Under the pieces are notes generated by a model. That model had not been told where the DNA came from, did not search any database, and saw only the letters and a list, made by a program, of their open reading frames with translations. Shown here in pieces: positions 43,337 through 52,507 of a stretch of 64,000 nucleotides of DNA. The translations under genes and the position numbers were made by a program. The stretch spans positions 3,132,001 to 3,196,000 of the forward strand of contig NZ_CP007739.1 of NCBI RefSeq assembly GCF_000724485.1. Direction: 5' to 3'. The DNA comes from Bacillus methanolicus MGA3. GTDB taxonomy: Bacteria > Bacillota > Bacilli > Bacillales > Cytobacillaceae. The stretch's first letter is position 1; every line of letters begins with the position of its first letter.

Positions 43337-43558
43337 AGTAATACTCCTCCCCTTAGTTTCATTGTTACCAAGGAAACGAGGAGCATACTTGGGAATTATC
43401 GTCACTTTTTGACAAATGCAAAGATCTTTTTTGGAAAATTCACTATTTTTTTAATTAATCGCCATTCGCTGTCAGATATACAGCAACAAAGTGAATTTTA
43501 CTTAAAAAGAGATCATTTGAGAACATGTACGAAGACCTAAATTTTTTCCAAATTAGCT

Positions 43559-43795
43559 TTATTGGAAAATCAAAGGAAGCTGTTGGGACCATAATAAATA
43601 ATCAAGAAAAAAGTTACTGACTGTTGAGCCTAACGCAATTGATAACATTATGTACAACACTCTTGCTTGAAAAACATGATTCGCTCGAAGAAGTTTTTCA
43701 AATTGGAGCGATTGAAGTGCCCACCAGGCGATAGCAATAAAAATAAGGTGTGAAAGAATACTGACTAAAGCCTGATGTCCAAATCCTGAAATCAT
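43559..43795 (-). CDS. ywzB: DUF1146 family membrane protein YwzB
   Basis: 78 residues from MISGFGHQALVSIL at 43795 (GGAGG 8 bases upstream; B. subtilis YwzB is about the same length). Two membrane helices: LVSILSHLIFIAIAWWALQ and a C-terminal one (VLYIMLSIALGSTVSNFFLDY). WWALQSLQFEKLL is the family core. Function unknown. Located between atp/nuo and murAA. Confidence 0.88.
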   Translation of the reverse strand: MISGFGHQALVSILSHLIFIAIAWWALQSLQFEKLLRANHVFQARVLYIMLSIALGSTVSNFFLDYLLWSQQLPLIFQ

Positions 43796-43876
43796 GCCCC
43801 TGACCTCCTTTTTACCTGACACCATTTTCATTTTAGCACTGCCTTCATTGTCAGCAAAGCAGCTTGCTTTAAAATT

Positions 43877-43937
43877 TTGTAAAGGGCCTGGCCCTTTTGA
43901 TGCGTTGACGCATTAAAGTGTTATTGCAGTCTGACCC
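43877..43937. repeat. GGGCCTGGCCC-family repeat copy
   Basis: TTGTAAAGGGCCTGGCCCTTT (43878-43898), then GCGTTGACGCATTAAAGTGTTA and a worn TCTGACCCCCC arm. It matches the element at 35946 in order. Confidence 0.75.
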
Positions 43938-43942
43938 CCCAT

Positions 43943-43969
43943 AAAATAAGGGGAGGGAATTTCCCTCCC
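43943..43969 (-). terminator. Hairpin behind the nuo operon
   Basis: GGGAGGGAA/TTCCCTCCC (43951-43959 with 43961-43969), followed on the minus strand by CCTTATTTTATGG. Confidence 0.65.
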
Positions 43970-44020
43970 GGCCCTTTTATCTATTACTTCTATATTATAT
44001 TATAACCCCTTTGTACTTTT

Positions 44021-44054
44021 GGCTTTGAAAGGTTCCCCCAAACCTTTTAAAGCC
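44021..44054 (-). terminator. Long hairpin at the 3' end of nuoN
   Basis: GGCTTTGAAAGGTT pairs with AACCTTTTAAAGCC (44021-44034 with 44041-44054, one mismatch) around CCCCCA. No T-run follows, so it may protect the mRNA end rather than terminate. Confidence 0.6.
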
Positions 44055-44076
44055 TAAACTTTCTTTGTCATGTACC

Positions 44077-45582
44077 TTATTGAAATAGATCCTTGAAATC
44101 AAAGTTTGTGTGCAAGAAATCGAGCGCCAAATTTGGCATGATTCCGAATAAAATCGTTGCAGCTGCACAAACGGCAATCACAACGCCAATTCCTGCCGGC
44201 ACTATTACTTTTTCCCCATTTTCTGCCGGACGGAAAAACATTTGTGTCATAATGCCAAAGTAATAATAATAAGAAACAATTGTTGTGGCAATCATAACAG
44301 ATGCCAGAACGTAATGGGCCGGAGTAGTGATCAGTGCCCCCATAAAAATATTCAGCTTACCGATAAAACCGGCTGTCCCCGGAATTCCGGCTAATGAAAG
44401 GATGAAGATCGCCATGGCCACAGCTAAAACCGGTGAACGGCGGTATAATCCGGAAAAATGGCCTATATCTTCCGAATCTGCTTTTTCTGTCAACAATTGA
44501 ATAACAGCAAATGCGCCCATATTCATAAAGAGATAAGCCAGTAAATAAAACCACATTGTCTCAAAGAGTGTCGAAACGGTCGTTACAGCAACTAAAATAT
44601 AACCCGCATGAGCGATGCTTGAGTATGCGAATAACCGCTTTACATTCCGCTGCCTTAAGGCGATTACGTTACCGATAATCATTGTGGCGCCGGCAAGAAA
44701 AGCCATATAATCTTGAAGCTTGATCAGGAGCGGATCAGACGCCGGTCCATCTGCAGGAATGCTTAAGAAAATCATAACCAGAACCCGTACCAAAAGGACA
44801 AACCCGGCTGTTTTTGATACAACGCCAAGGAACGCCGTCACAGGCGTTGGAGCCCCCTCGTATACATCAGGAGCCCACATATGAAACGGTGCTGATGCCA
44901 GCTTAAACGATAAACCGATAAAAATCATAAAGAATGCTAATCCTAATAAGTAAATATGCTGTCCATCCAGGTTTCCTGTTAAATGGTTGCTCATAGCCTT
45001 TAAGTTTGTAGTTCCCGTCAAACCGTAAACATAACTCATTCCAAATAACGTAATAGCCGTTGAAATTCCGCCATTGATTACATATTTCATAGCTGATTCA
45101 TTCGAACGCAAATGTTTTTTTCTCATTCCGGCTAAAATATAGGAAGAAACGGATAACAGCTCAAGCCCTGTAAAAAGGGTAATCAAATCACCGCTTGACG
45201 CCATCATCATTGCGCCCAGCAAAGCCGCTAAAAATAAATAATAAAATTCTCCTTTATACTCTATTCCTTCCTTTGGTTCATAGTTTACCGCCAGGAACAA
45301 GACTAAGCTGGCGCCAATTAACAGCAATAGTTTAAAAGCTTTTGAAAAAGAATCAAGACGAAATGTGTCATATAGAATCGAAGCAGTACTATGGTCTATG
45401 AGCAAAACTAGTGAGACGGCCGCACCGACTACACCCGCTATTCCGATCCATCCTAACACTTTCCGGTCCGCTTGTTTCGGCATAAATAAATCGAGCAGAG
45501 AGATAAGTGTAATCACACAAAGGATGATGAACTCAGGTGTCATTATTTCCCATTCAAACGATAAAAATGTTTTCAAATCCAT
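44077..45582 (-). CDS. nuoN: NADH-quinone oxidoreductase subunit N
   Basis: 501 residues, about 14 membrane helices. Antiporter-like proton channel subunit: GLELLSVSSYILAGMRKKH, FIGLSFKLASAPFHMWAPDVYEGAP carries the conserved Lys, and SSIAHAGYILVA. Last gene of the nuo operon, 6 bases after nuoM. Confidence 0.95.
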   Translation of the reverse strand: MDLKTFLSFEWEIMTPEFIILCVITLISLLDLFMPKQADRKVLGWIGIAGVVGAAVSLVLLIDHSTASILYDTFRLDSFSKAFKLLLLIGASLVLFLAVNYEPKEGIEYKGEFYYLFLAALLGAMMMASSGDLITLFTGLELLSVSSYILAGMRKKHLRSNESAMKYVINGGISTAITLFGMSYVYGLTGTTNLKAMSNHLTGNLDGQHIYLLGLAFFMIFIGLSFKLASAPFHMWAPDVYEGAPTPVTAFLGVVSKTAGFVLLVRVLVMIFLSIPADGPASDPLLIKLQDYMAFLAGATMIIGNVIALRQRNVKRLFAYSSIAHAGYILVAVTTVSTLFETMWFYLLAYLFMNMGAFAVIQLLTEKADSEDIGHFSGLYRRSPVLAVAMAIFILSLAGIPGTAGFIGKLNIFMGALITTPAHYVLASVMIATTIVSYYYYFGIMTQMFFRPAENGEKVIVPAGIGVVIAVCAAATILFGIMPNLALDFLHTNFDFKDLFQ

Positions 45583-45588
45583 CCTTCA

Positions 45589-47103
45589 TCACCCTCCTAT
45601 CCCAAGCAGAATTGTCTCTAATGTTGTTTTCAGCGGTGCTGCCAAAACGGCCGGATAGACACCAATCAGGACAATTAATCCCATTAAAGCTAGGGCAGGT
45701 ACAATCTCTACAGCACGAAGGTCCATCACGCCCGCAAAATCCCGCTGTGCTCTTCCATATGTGATGCCAAGCACGGCCCGGAGCAAGTAGACAGCTGTCA
45801 TGATAATTCCGATCGCACCAACAGCAGCCAATAACGGCCGTTCCTCAAACAACCCAAGGAATGCCATAAACTCACTAACAAATCCAGACATGCCCGGAAG
45901 CCCGAGTGAAGCCATAGCTCCTGCAAGCAAAAATCCTGCAGCGAGCGGCATCGCTTTGGCCATACCGCCAAGATTCGAAATAAATGAGGTTTCCACACGC
46001 TCATAAAACGCTCCAACAAGGAAGAAAAGCAAAGCTGAAATTAAACCGTGAGAAACAACCTGGAAAATGGCCCCTTGTATTCCTGCTTCATTTAATGCTC
46101 CCAACCCGATTAAAACGATTCCCATGTGGGAAATAGAAGAATAGGCAAGCACCATTTTAAAATCTTTCTGTACAAACGCCAGAAAAGCTCCATAAAGCAA
46201 GTTCACGACTCCCAGTACAGCAATCAGACCTGCCAGCTTTGAAAACTGTTTCGGAAAAATTCCCATCCCGAAACGAATCAAACCGAAAGCCCCAATTTTC
46301 AATAAGATTCCGGAGTGCAGCATAACAACGGGCGGCGGAGCCTCAACGTGTACACGGAGCATCCATCTGTGAAGCGGAAAAATCGGAAGCTTCACACCAA
46401 ATGCAATCAACAATGCAGCCAAGAGGCCGAAACGGGCTGATTCTGAAATAGGCAGAAGCGTTTCTCTTCCGTCCGCACTTAGAAGCTTTGTTAACTGCGC
46501 GATGTTTGATGTTCCTGTCCGCGAGAATAACACCATGATGACGATCAAGAGAACAGCAGAGCCTAAACCGTTATAAATTAAGAAACTGTATGCCGCCTTT
46601 TCTTTTTCAAAATATCCCCATTTTCCAACTAAAAAGAATGTCGAAATTAACGTAATTTCAAAAAAGATAAAGAACAAGATCAGGTTTCCCGAAACAAAAA
46701 CGCCTAGCATTCCGATCTCGAGCAGCAGAAACAACATAAAATACCCTTTCCATTCTTTTTTCATATGAATGGAGGCGATCGCTGCAAGAGTCGATAAAAC
46801 AGCAGTTAAAACGATCATGACTAAAGAAAAGCCATCTAGTCCAAGTTCGTAATCAATCGTAAATAGATTAGGATCTTGAAAATTTCCAAACTTGATCCAT
46901 CGGATATGTTCGGCATAATCGGATAAATCCGTACCGGCTCTGTATTGAAAATAAATAATCAGCGATAAGATTAACGCCGGCAATGTCGCTAAAAATCCGA
47001 TCAACTTAATCACCGATTCCTGTGTCTTTGGTACGAACACCAGAATCAAAATTCCTAGTAAAGGGGAGAAAACTAAAAATGAAAGAATGTATGCAGAATT
47101 CAT
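45589..47103 (-). CDS. nuoM: NADH-quinone oxidoreductase subunit M
   Basis: 504 residues, about 14 membrane helices. Contains the Glu in FFEITLISTFFLVGKWG, GVKLPIFPLHRWMLRVHVEAP with the conserved Lys, and AYSSISHMGIVLIGLGA. Second antiporter-like proton pump of the membrane arm. Its start codon coincides with the nuoL stop region (shared base 47103). Confidence 0.95.
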   Translation of the reverse strand: MNSAYILSFLVFSPLLGILILVFVPKTQESVIKLIGFLATLPALILSLIIYFQYRAGTDLSDYAEHIRWIKFGNFQDPNLFTIDYELGLDGFSLVMIVLTAVLSTLAAIASIHMKKEWKGYFMLFLLLEIGMLGVFVSGNLILFFIFFEITLISTFFLVGKWGYFEKEKAAYSFLIYNGLGSAVLLIVIMVLFSRTGTSNIAQLTKLLSADGRETLLPISESARFGLLAALLIAFGVKLPIFPLHRWMLRVHVEAPPPVVMLHSGILLKIGAFGLIRFGMGIFPKQFSKLAGLIAVLGVVNLLYGAFLAFVQKDFKMVLAYSSISHMGIVLIGLGALNEAGIQGAIFQVVSHGLISALLFFLVGAFYERVETSFISNLGGMAKAMPLAAGFLLAGAMASLGLPGMSGFVSEFMAFLGLFEERPLLAAVGAIGIIMTAVYLLRAVLGITYGRAQRDFAGVMDLRAVEIVPALALMGLIVLIGVYPAVLAAPLKTTLETILLGIGG

Positions 47104-48965
47104 TATAAGTACCCCCCTGTCAGCGCAAAGATTACCATCAAGACTGCAAGTCCGACAAACGCAACCATACCATATGTTTGAATTTGGCCGTCTTGCCGCT
47201 TTGCTCCTGTTTCTCCAAGGCTATGAACGGCTCCGACAATTCCTTTCACGATTCCTTCAACTAAGAAGGTTTCAATCATCTGGAGAAAATAGCTTATTCC
47301 TTTTGCAATCTTCACAAATGACAATTGATAAAATTCATCAATATAATATTTGTTAAAGAGAATGTTGTAGGTCATCGATGAACTGCCTGCAAGCCAATCC
47401 CGTGATAATGTCTTTTTGCCGTAAATCAACCAGGCAAGAAAAATTCCTAGCAGGGAAACAACAGTTGCAACAATCATGATCCATGCCGGACCTTCAATAT
47501 GCCCGTGGCCGAGAGCTTCGTTTCCATCAGTAAGCCAATCACCTAAAAACGTTCCAAACCACGGTGTATTTACATAACCCGCAACAACCGCAAGAATGCC
47601 GAGAAGAACCATCGGCAAAGTCATAACACTTGGCGACTCATGAACCGTGCTTATATCAGACCGCGGTTCGCCGCTGAACACCATAAAGAACAGCCTGAAC
47701 ATATAAAAGGCGGTAAAGAAAGCAGCTATGACTGCTAACCAGAACAGAACTGTGTTTCCGTGTGCCCAGGCAGCAATTAAAATTTCATCTTTACTGAAAA
47801 AACCTGAAAACAGCGGAACGCCGCTGATCGCCAATGTTCCAACTAAGAATAACAATCCAGTAAGACGCATCTTTTTCCATAAACCGCCCATTTTTTCAAT
47901 GTCCTGCGTGTGAACAGCATGAATCACACTTCCTGCTGCCAAAAACAACAATGCTTTGAAAAATGCATGCGTCATTAAGTGGAAGACTCCTGCTACATAG
48001 CCGGCTGAGCCTAGTGCAAGCATCATATATCCGAGCTGGCTGACTGTGGAATATGCGAGAACTCGTTTAATATCTGTTTGAACAAGCCCAATACTCGCAG
48101 CGAAAATGGCGGTAAATGCGCCAACTGCTGCAACCATCATTAAAGCCGTTCTACTTGCGGCAAAGAGCGGAAACAGCGCCGCAACAAGATAAACCCCGGC
48201 TGCAACCATTGTCGCTGCGTGGATGAGCGCTGATACCGGAGTAGGGCCTTCCATCGCATCCGGAAGCCATGTATGCAAAGGAAACTGACCTGATTTCCCG
48301 ACTGCTCCTACAAATATCAAAATCGCTGTCAAGGTAATCATTCCGGATGAAATCGTACCTTCTTCAACTGCACGAAAAATTTCATCATATTTAAAGCTGC
48401 CAACTTGCCAGAATAGAAGAATCATTCCGATTAAGAGACCTACATCTCCAATGCGTGTCATAATAAACGCTTTTTTTGCTGCTGCTTTTGCTTCTTCTTT
48501 GTAAAAATAAAACCCGATTAATAAGAAGGAACCAACTCCGACCAATTCCCAGAATATATAGGTTTGCAGAAGGTTTGGCGATAAAACAAGACCGAGCATT
48601 GCAAAGGTAAACAATCCTAAATAAGCATAAAAAACGGAAAGCCGCTCATCGCCATGCATATAACCCTTTGAGTAAGTATGTACAAGAAAACTGACGAGCG
48701 AAACAATAAACAGCATTAACGCATTTAACTGATTCACTTCAAAACCCGCTGTCAATTGGATATCTCCTATTGAAAGCCATACAGCTTCCGTCTTAAATGT
48801 TGGTTCGTAAAACCGTTCAAACAGCACCAACAGTGAATAGACGAACGAAGCAAGCGAAAGCAGAATCCCGATGTAAGCACTTGCTTCTTTTAGCTGTCTG
48901 CCAAATAGAAGAAGGATGACGAACGATAAAAGCGGGAAAAGCGGTATAATCCATGCATTTTCCAT
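47103..48965 (-). CDS. nuoL: NADH-quinone oxidoreductase subunit L
   Basis: 620 residues from MENAWIIPLFPLLSF at 48965 (AAGGGG about 12 bases upstream; an in-frame extension to 49016 lacks family similarity). Largest antiporter-like subunit, about 16 helices. FWELVGVGSFLLIGFYF, KSGQFPLHTWLPDAMEGPTPVSALIHAATM and AYSTVSQLGYMMLALG are family marks. The long lateral helix near the C-terminus is expected in this family. Separated from nuoK by 142 bases with a hairpin. Confidence 0.94.
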   Translation of the reverse strand: MENAWIIPLFPLLSFVILLLFGRQLKEASAYIGILLSLASFVYSLLVLFERFYEPTFKTEAVWLSIGDIQLTAGFEVNQLNALMLFIVSLVSFLVHTYSKGYMHGDERLSVFYAYLGLFTFAMLGLVLSPNLLQTYIFWELVGVGSFLLIGFYFYKEEAKAAAKKAFIMTRIGDVGLLIGMILLFWQVGSFKYDEIFRAVEEGTISSGMITLTAILIFVGAVGKSGQFPLHTWLPDAMEGPTPVSALIHAATMVAAGVYLVAALFPLFAASRTALMMVAAVGAFTAIFAASIGLVQTDIKRVLAYSTVSQLGYMMLALGSAGYVAGVFHLMTHAFFKALLFLAAGSVIHAVHTQDIEKMGGLWKKMRLTGLLFLVGTLAISGVPLFSGFFSKDEILIAAWAHGNTVLFWLAVIAAFFTAFYMFRLFFMVFSGEPRSDISTVHESPSVMTLPMVLLGILAVVAGYVNTPWFGTFLGDWLTDGNEALGHGHIEGPAWIMIVATVVSLLGIFLAWLIYGKKTLSRDWLAGSSSMTYNILFNKYYIDEFYQLSFVKIAKGISYFLQMIETFLVEGIVKGIVGAVHSLGETGAKRQDGQIQTYGMVAFVGLAVLMVIFALTGGYL

Positions 48966-49035
48966 CTCTATCACAATCCCCTTTTTTAGAACGCGCGAGA
49001 GCAAGTCTTTAGACATTTCATCAAGCGCGTTTGAT

Positions 49036-49063
49036 TTAGGCCCGCTAGTTCATGCGGGTCTAA
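49036..49063 (-). other. Intercistronic hairpin between nuoK and nuoL
   Basis: TTAGGCCCGC (49036-49045) pairs with GCGGGTCTAA (49054-49063, one G-T). No T-run directly after the stem on the minus strand. Possible RNA processing or attenuation point within the operon. Confidence 0.6.
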
Positions 49064-49107
49064 CAGACTTTCTTTTTTAAAAATAAGTCTTTTAATCTTT
49101 CATAAGG

Positions 49108-49422
49108 CTAATTTTTCATTTTGTCCATCTCGTCAATCATCACCGTTTTGCGGTTGCGGTATAGAGCAAACAAAATCGCTAATCCAACTGCGGCTTCTGC
49201 TGCGGCAACGGCCATCGCAAAAAGTGCAAATACTTGGCCGTTAATAGAAGGTGTGACACCATACTTACTGAATGCAACTAAATTGATGTTGGCCGAATTG
49301 AGCATAAGTTCAATCGATATGAGCACGATGACGGTATTGCGCTTTGTCAATGCCCCGTATAGACCAATACAGAACAAAATTAAAGCGAGAGCCAGGTAGG
49401 CTGAAACGGGAACCGAATTCAT
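49108..49422 (-). CDS. nuoK: NADH-quinone oxidoreductase subunit K
   Basis: 104 residues, three membrane helices. [18 protein letters not shown], the conserved Glu in [18 protein letters not shown], and the second Glu in [12 protein letters not shown]. Membrane-arm proton-path subunit. The start overlaps nuoJ by 4 bases. Confidence 0.95.
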   Translation of the reverse strand: MNSVPVSAYLALALILFCIGLYGALTKRNTVIVLISIELMLNSANINLVAFSKYGVTPSINGQVFALFAMAVAAAEAAVGLAILFALYRNRKTVMIDEMDKMKN

Positions 49423-49940
49423 TCCTTATCTGCCCCCTTTTCATCATCTTTCCTTGCTAACACGATCGCTCCGACAAGTGCAACCAATAATAAAACGGAA
49501 GTCAATTCAAACGGAATCGCATATTTTGAGTAAAGCGTGATCCCAATTTGTTCTGTATTATGTTCGTGAAGAGTCGTGGCCGTCTGTGGAATGTCAAGGT
49601 TATAGATTCCGATATAAACAGCAAATGCAAAACCAATTACACCGATCAATAACAGCAGTTTGCGCCATCGGCCTGACTTAGCTTCACTTTCATCATCATG
49701 GCGAGTTAACATGATTCCGAACAGCATAATAATCGTAATGGCACCGGAATAAATCAAAATCTGGACCGCAGCAACAAATTCAGCTGAGAGCATCACGTAA
49801 ATCCCGGCAATACTGACAAATGTAAAGACAAGCGCCACTACCATATGGACGACTTTCGAAAGGTTTAGTAAAAGCATGCCGCCAATAATTGCAACTAGCG
49901 CCAAGGATATGAATGCTAGAAATTCACCCGAAAACGTCAT
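49419..49940 (-). CDS. nuoJ: NADH-quinone oxidoreductase subunit J
   Basis: 173 residues, five membrane helices. Family marks are [20 protein letters not shown] and [22 protein letters not shown]. The stop and start overlap nuoK by 4 bases, and nuoI by 4 bases, indicating coupled translation. A charged tail ([12 protein letters not shown]) ends the protein. Confidence 0.94.
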   Translation of the reverse strand: MTFSGEFLAFISLALVAIIGGMLLLNLSKVVHMVVALVFTFVSIAGIYVMLSAEFVAAVQILIYSGAITIIMLFGIMLTRHDDESEAKSGRWRKLLLLIGVIGFAFAVYIGIYNLDIPQTATTLHEHNTEQIGITLYSKYAIPFELTSVLLLVALVGAIVLARKDDEKGADKE

Positions 49941-50365
49941 GCTTTATTCTCCTTCCGTACGTTCTCGTCATTTGCATCAAGCCACTCAAGATTTTTAAAA
50001 AGCTCATCGCGGCTGTATTCTGCCAGTTCAAAATTGTTAGTCATTACGATCGCTTCTGTCGGACAAACTTCTGTGCATAAATCACAGAGGATGCAAATTT
50101 CGAAATTGATATCATACGTATCAATGATTTTTCCTTTTTTCGCAGGATCCGGATGTTTTTTTCCGGTCAGCTGTATGCAATCAGTCGGACAGATATTGGC
50201 ACATTGATTACATACAATGCATTTTTCCGGATAAAATTTTTGAATCCCGCGAAACCGGTCCGGAAGAGGCAGCGGCTCGTGCGGATACTCATATGTGACT
50301 TTTTGCCGGGCTAAATTTTTCAGGGTATATTTTAAGCCTTTCGCTAATCCAAGCATGTTTTTCAC
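49937..50365 (-). CDS. nuoI: NADH-quinone oxidoreductase subunit I (2 x 4Fe-4S)
   Basis: 142 residues. Two ferredoxin-like clusters: CIVCNQCANICPTDC and CILCDLCTEVCPTEA, ligating N6a and N6b. Connects the peripheral arm to NuoB/N2. In this operon it is one of only two iron-sulphur subunits, since NuoE/F/G are absent. Confidence 0.95.
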   Translation of the reverse strand: MKNMLGLAKGLKYTLKNLARQKVTYEYPHEPLPLPDRFRGIQKFYPEKCIVCNQCANICPTDCIQLTGKKHPDPAKKGKIIDTYDINFEICILCDLCTEVCPTEAIVMTNNFELAEYSRDELFKNLEWLDANDENVRKENKA

Positions 50366-50396
50366 CCCTTATATCAATAAAGTAAGAGTTCCCTTT

Positions 50397-51404
50397 TTAA
50401 AATAATCCGATTAATTCTTTTATTAAGGCTGTCAGGAAAATGTTTGCCAGTGCAACCGGCAAAAGAACTTTCCAGCCAAACTCCATCAACTGGTCTGCGC
50501 GAATACGCGGAAACGCAACGCGGAACCAAATTAAGACAAAGACTACCAGGCTGAATTTAATGGCGAACCAGACGGCTCCCGGAATAAAATCAAGAAACGG
50601 AAGCGGCAGCCATCCGCCAAGGAATAGAACAGTCGTAAGCGATGCCATCGCAAATAAATACACATATTCGGCAAGCATAAAAAACGCCCAGCGGAAACCG
50701 GAATATTCAACATGGAACCCCGCAACAAGCTCAGATTCAGCCTCTGGAAGGTCAAATGGCACCCTGTTCAGTTCAGCTACTGACGCAATGAAAAATACTA
50801 TAAACCCTATTGGCTGCAATATAATAAACCAGCCGTCTTTCTGTGCGTGAACAATCTCATTTAAGTTTAAACTTCCACTTAAGAGAATGACACCAAGCAC
50901 AGACATGACGAGCGGAATTTCATATGAAATCATTTGGGCTGCCGCACGCATTGCTCCTAGAAGCGCATATTTGTTATTAGATGCCCATCCTCCGGTAACA
51001 ATGCCGATTGTGCTCAACCCGGATATCGCAATATAATAAAGGAGCCCAACGCCAATATCGGCAAACTGCAATTTATCTGTAAACGGAATCGTCGCTAGCA
51101 CCATAAACGCCGGCGCAAATGCAAGTACAGGCGCGAGAATAAACAATGGTTTATCGGCCAATTTTGGAATCGTATCTTCTTTTAACAAAAGCTTTAATAC
51201 GTCCGCAACTGACTGCAAAAGCCCCCATCGGCCGCCCACTTGGTTTGGGCCGTGGCGCAGCTGCATAAAACCCATTACTTTTCGTTCTGCAAGGATCGCG
51301 TATGTCACAAACCCAAGTACAACTAACAAGAGACCTGCAGCAAGCAAGAAAAAGATCCCAAAGTTCTGCAGCCCAGGGCTTGAATTTAACAAATCTTCAA
51401 CCAT
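50397..51404 (-). CDS. nuoH: NADH-quinone oxidoreductase subunit H
   Basis: 335 residues, eight membrane helices. ERKVMGFMQLRHGPNQVGGR, PFDLPEAESELVAGFHVEYSG and FRVAFPRIRADQLMEFGWK are the family's quinone-site and loop motifs. Its start shares the last base of nuoD. NuoH sits at the quinone chamber. Confidence 0.96.
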   Translation of the reverse strand: MVEDLLNSSPGLQNFGIFFLLAAGLLLVVLGFVTYAILAERKVMGFMQLRHGPNQVGGRWGLLQSVADVLKLLLKEDTIPKLADKPLFILAPVLAFAPAFMVLATIPFTDKLQFADIGVGLLYYIAISGLSTIGIVTGGWASNNKYALLGAMRAAAQMISYEIPLVMSVLGVILLSGSLNLNEIVHAQKDGWFIILQPIGFIVFFIASVAELNRVPFDLPEAESELVAGFHVEYSGFRWAFFMLAEYVYLFAMASLTTVLFLGGWLPLPFLDFIPGAVWFAIKFSLVVFVLIWFRVAFPRIRADQLMEFGWKVLLPVALANIFLTALIKELIGLF

Positions 51405-52504
51405 TAACCGTCCACCTCCCCGAGGACAATATCAATCGCTCCCAGTATTGCAATTAAGTTGGCGATGTTTTCGCCTACTAATAATTTTGGGAGAATTTGA
51501 AGATTATAAAATGACGGTCTTCGAAACTTTAAGCGGTAAGGCTCTTTCTTACCGTCACTGGCAATATAGCAGCCGATTTCCCCGCGCGGAGACTCAATCC
51601 GGACATAGGCTTCCCCCTTTGGAGCTTTGATGATTTTTGGCACTTTCGCCATAATTTCTTCTTCTGGTGGGAATTGTTCAACAGCTTGCTCGAGAATTTT
51701 AAGAGATTCTTCGATTTCGGCCATCCGGACGTGATACCTGGCCCATGCATCTCCCCCTGTTTGGACCGGAACATCAAAATCAAAACGGTCATAAATCGAA
51801 TATGGCTCATCTTTGCGAAGATCCCATTTTACGCCGGTACAGCGAAGGTTTGCACCACTCAAAGAATAGTTTAATGCGTCTTCCTTCGTGTACTTTCCGA
51901 CTCCTTTTACGCGGTTCATAAAAATTTCGTTTCCAGTTACAAGTTCATGATAGCCTTGCAGCTGTTCTCTCATATAAGGAACAAAGTCTTTTACTTTTTT
52001 AATCCATCCTTCAGGTGCATCCCATTTTACTCCTCCAACACGCATATAGTTGAAGGTTAAACGCGCACCGGAAAGTTCATTAAGCAAGTTGATGATCATT
52101 TCTCTTTCACGAAAAGCATAAAGAAATGGGCTGACTGCACCGATATCTAAAAGGTATGTTCCCCACCAAACAAGGTGGCTCGCAATCCTTCCAAGTTCCA
52201 TGGCAATAACCCGCAAATACTCAGCACGCTCAGGAATTTCAATGCCCATCATTGTTTCCACTGCATGGCAAATGACATAGTTATTCGTCATCGCAGATAA
52301 ATAGTCCATTCGGTCCGTATAAGGAATAATTTGTGTGTATTGAAGATTTTCAGCCAATTTTTCCGTTCCCCGGTGAAGATAGCCGATAACCGGTTTTGCT
52401 TCTGTAATTATTTCCCCGTCGATTTTAACTATAAGACGGAATACACCGTGCGTACTCGGATGCTGAGGCCCGACATTAAGCAGCATCTCCTCTGTGCGTA
52501 TCAC
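51404..52504 (-). CDS. nuoD: NADH-quinone oxidoreductase subunit D (49 kDa)
   Basis: 366 residues from a GTG at 52504 (GAGGTG 6 bases upstream). NVGPQHPSTHGVFRL binds quinone, IGYLHRGTEKLAEN follows, and the C-terminal EVDG end is typical. Separate from nuoC, unlike the fused nuoCD of enterobacteria. Forms the quinone-binding pocket with NuoB. Confidence 0.95.
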   Translation of the reverse strand: MIRTEEMLLNVGPQHPSTHGVFRLIVKIDGEIITEAKPVIGYLHRGTEKLAENLQYTQIIPYTDRMDYLSAMTNNYVICHAVETMMGIEIPERAEYLRVIAMELGRIASHLVWWGTYLLDIGAVSPFLYAFREREMIINLLNELSGARLTFNYMRVGGVKWDAPEGWIKKVKDFVPYMREQLQGYHELVTGNEIFMNRVKGVGKYTKEDALNYSLSGANLRCTGVKWDLRKDEPYSIYDRFDFDVPVQTGGDAWARYHVRMAEIEESLKILEQAVEQFPPEEEIMAKVPKIIKAPKGEAYVRIESPRGEIGCYIASDGKKEPYRLKFRRPSFYNLQILPKLLVGENIANLIAILGAIDIVLGEVDG

Positions 52505-52507
52505 TCA

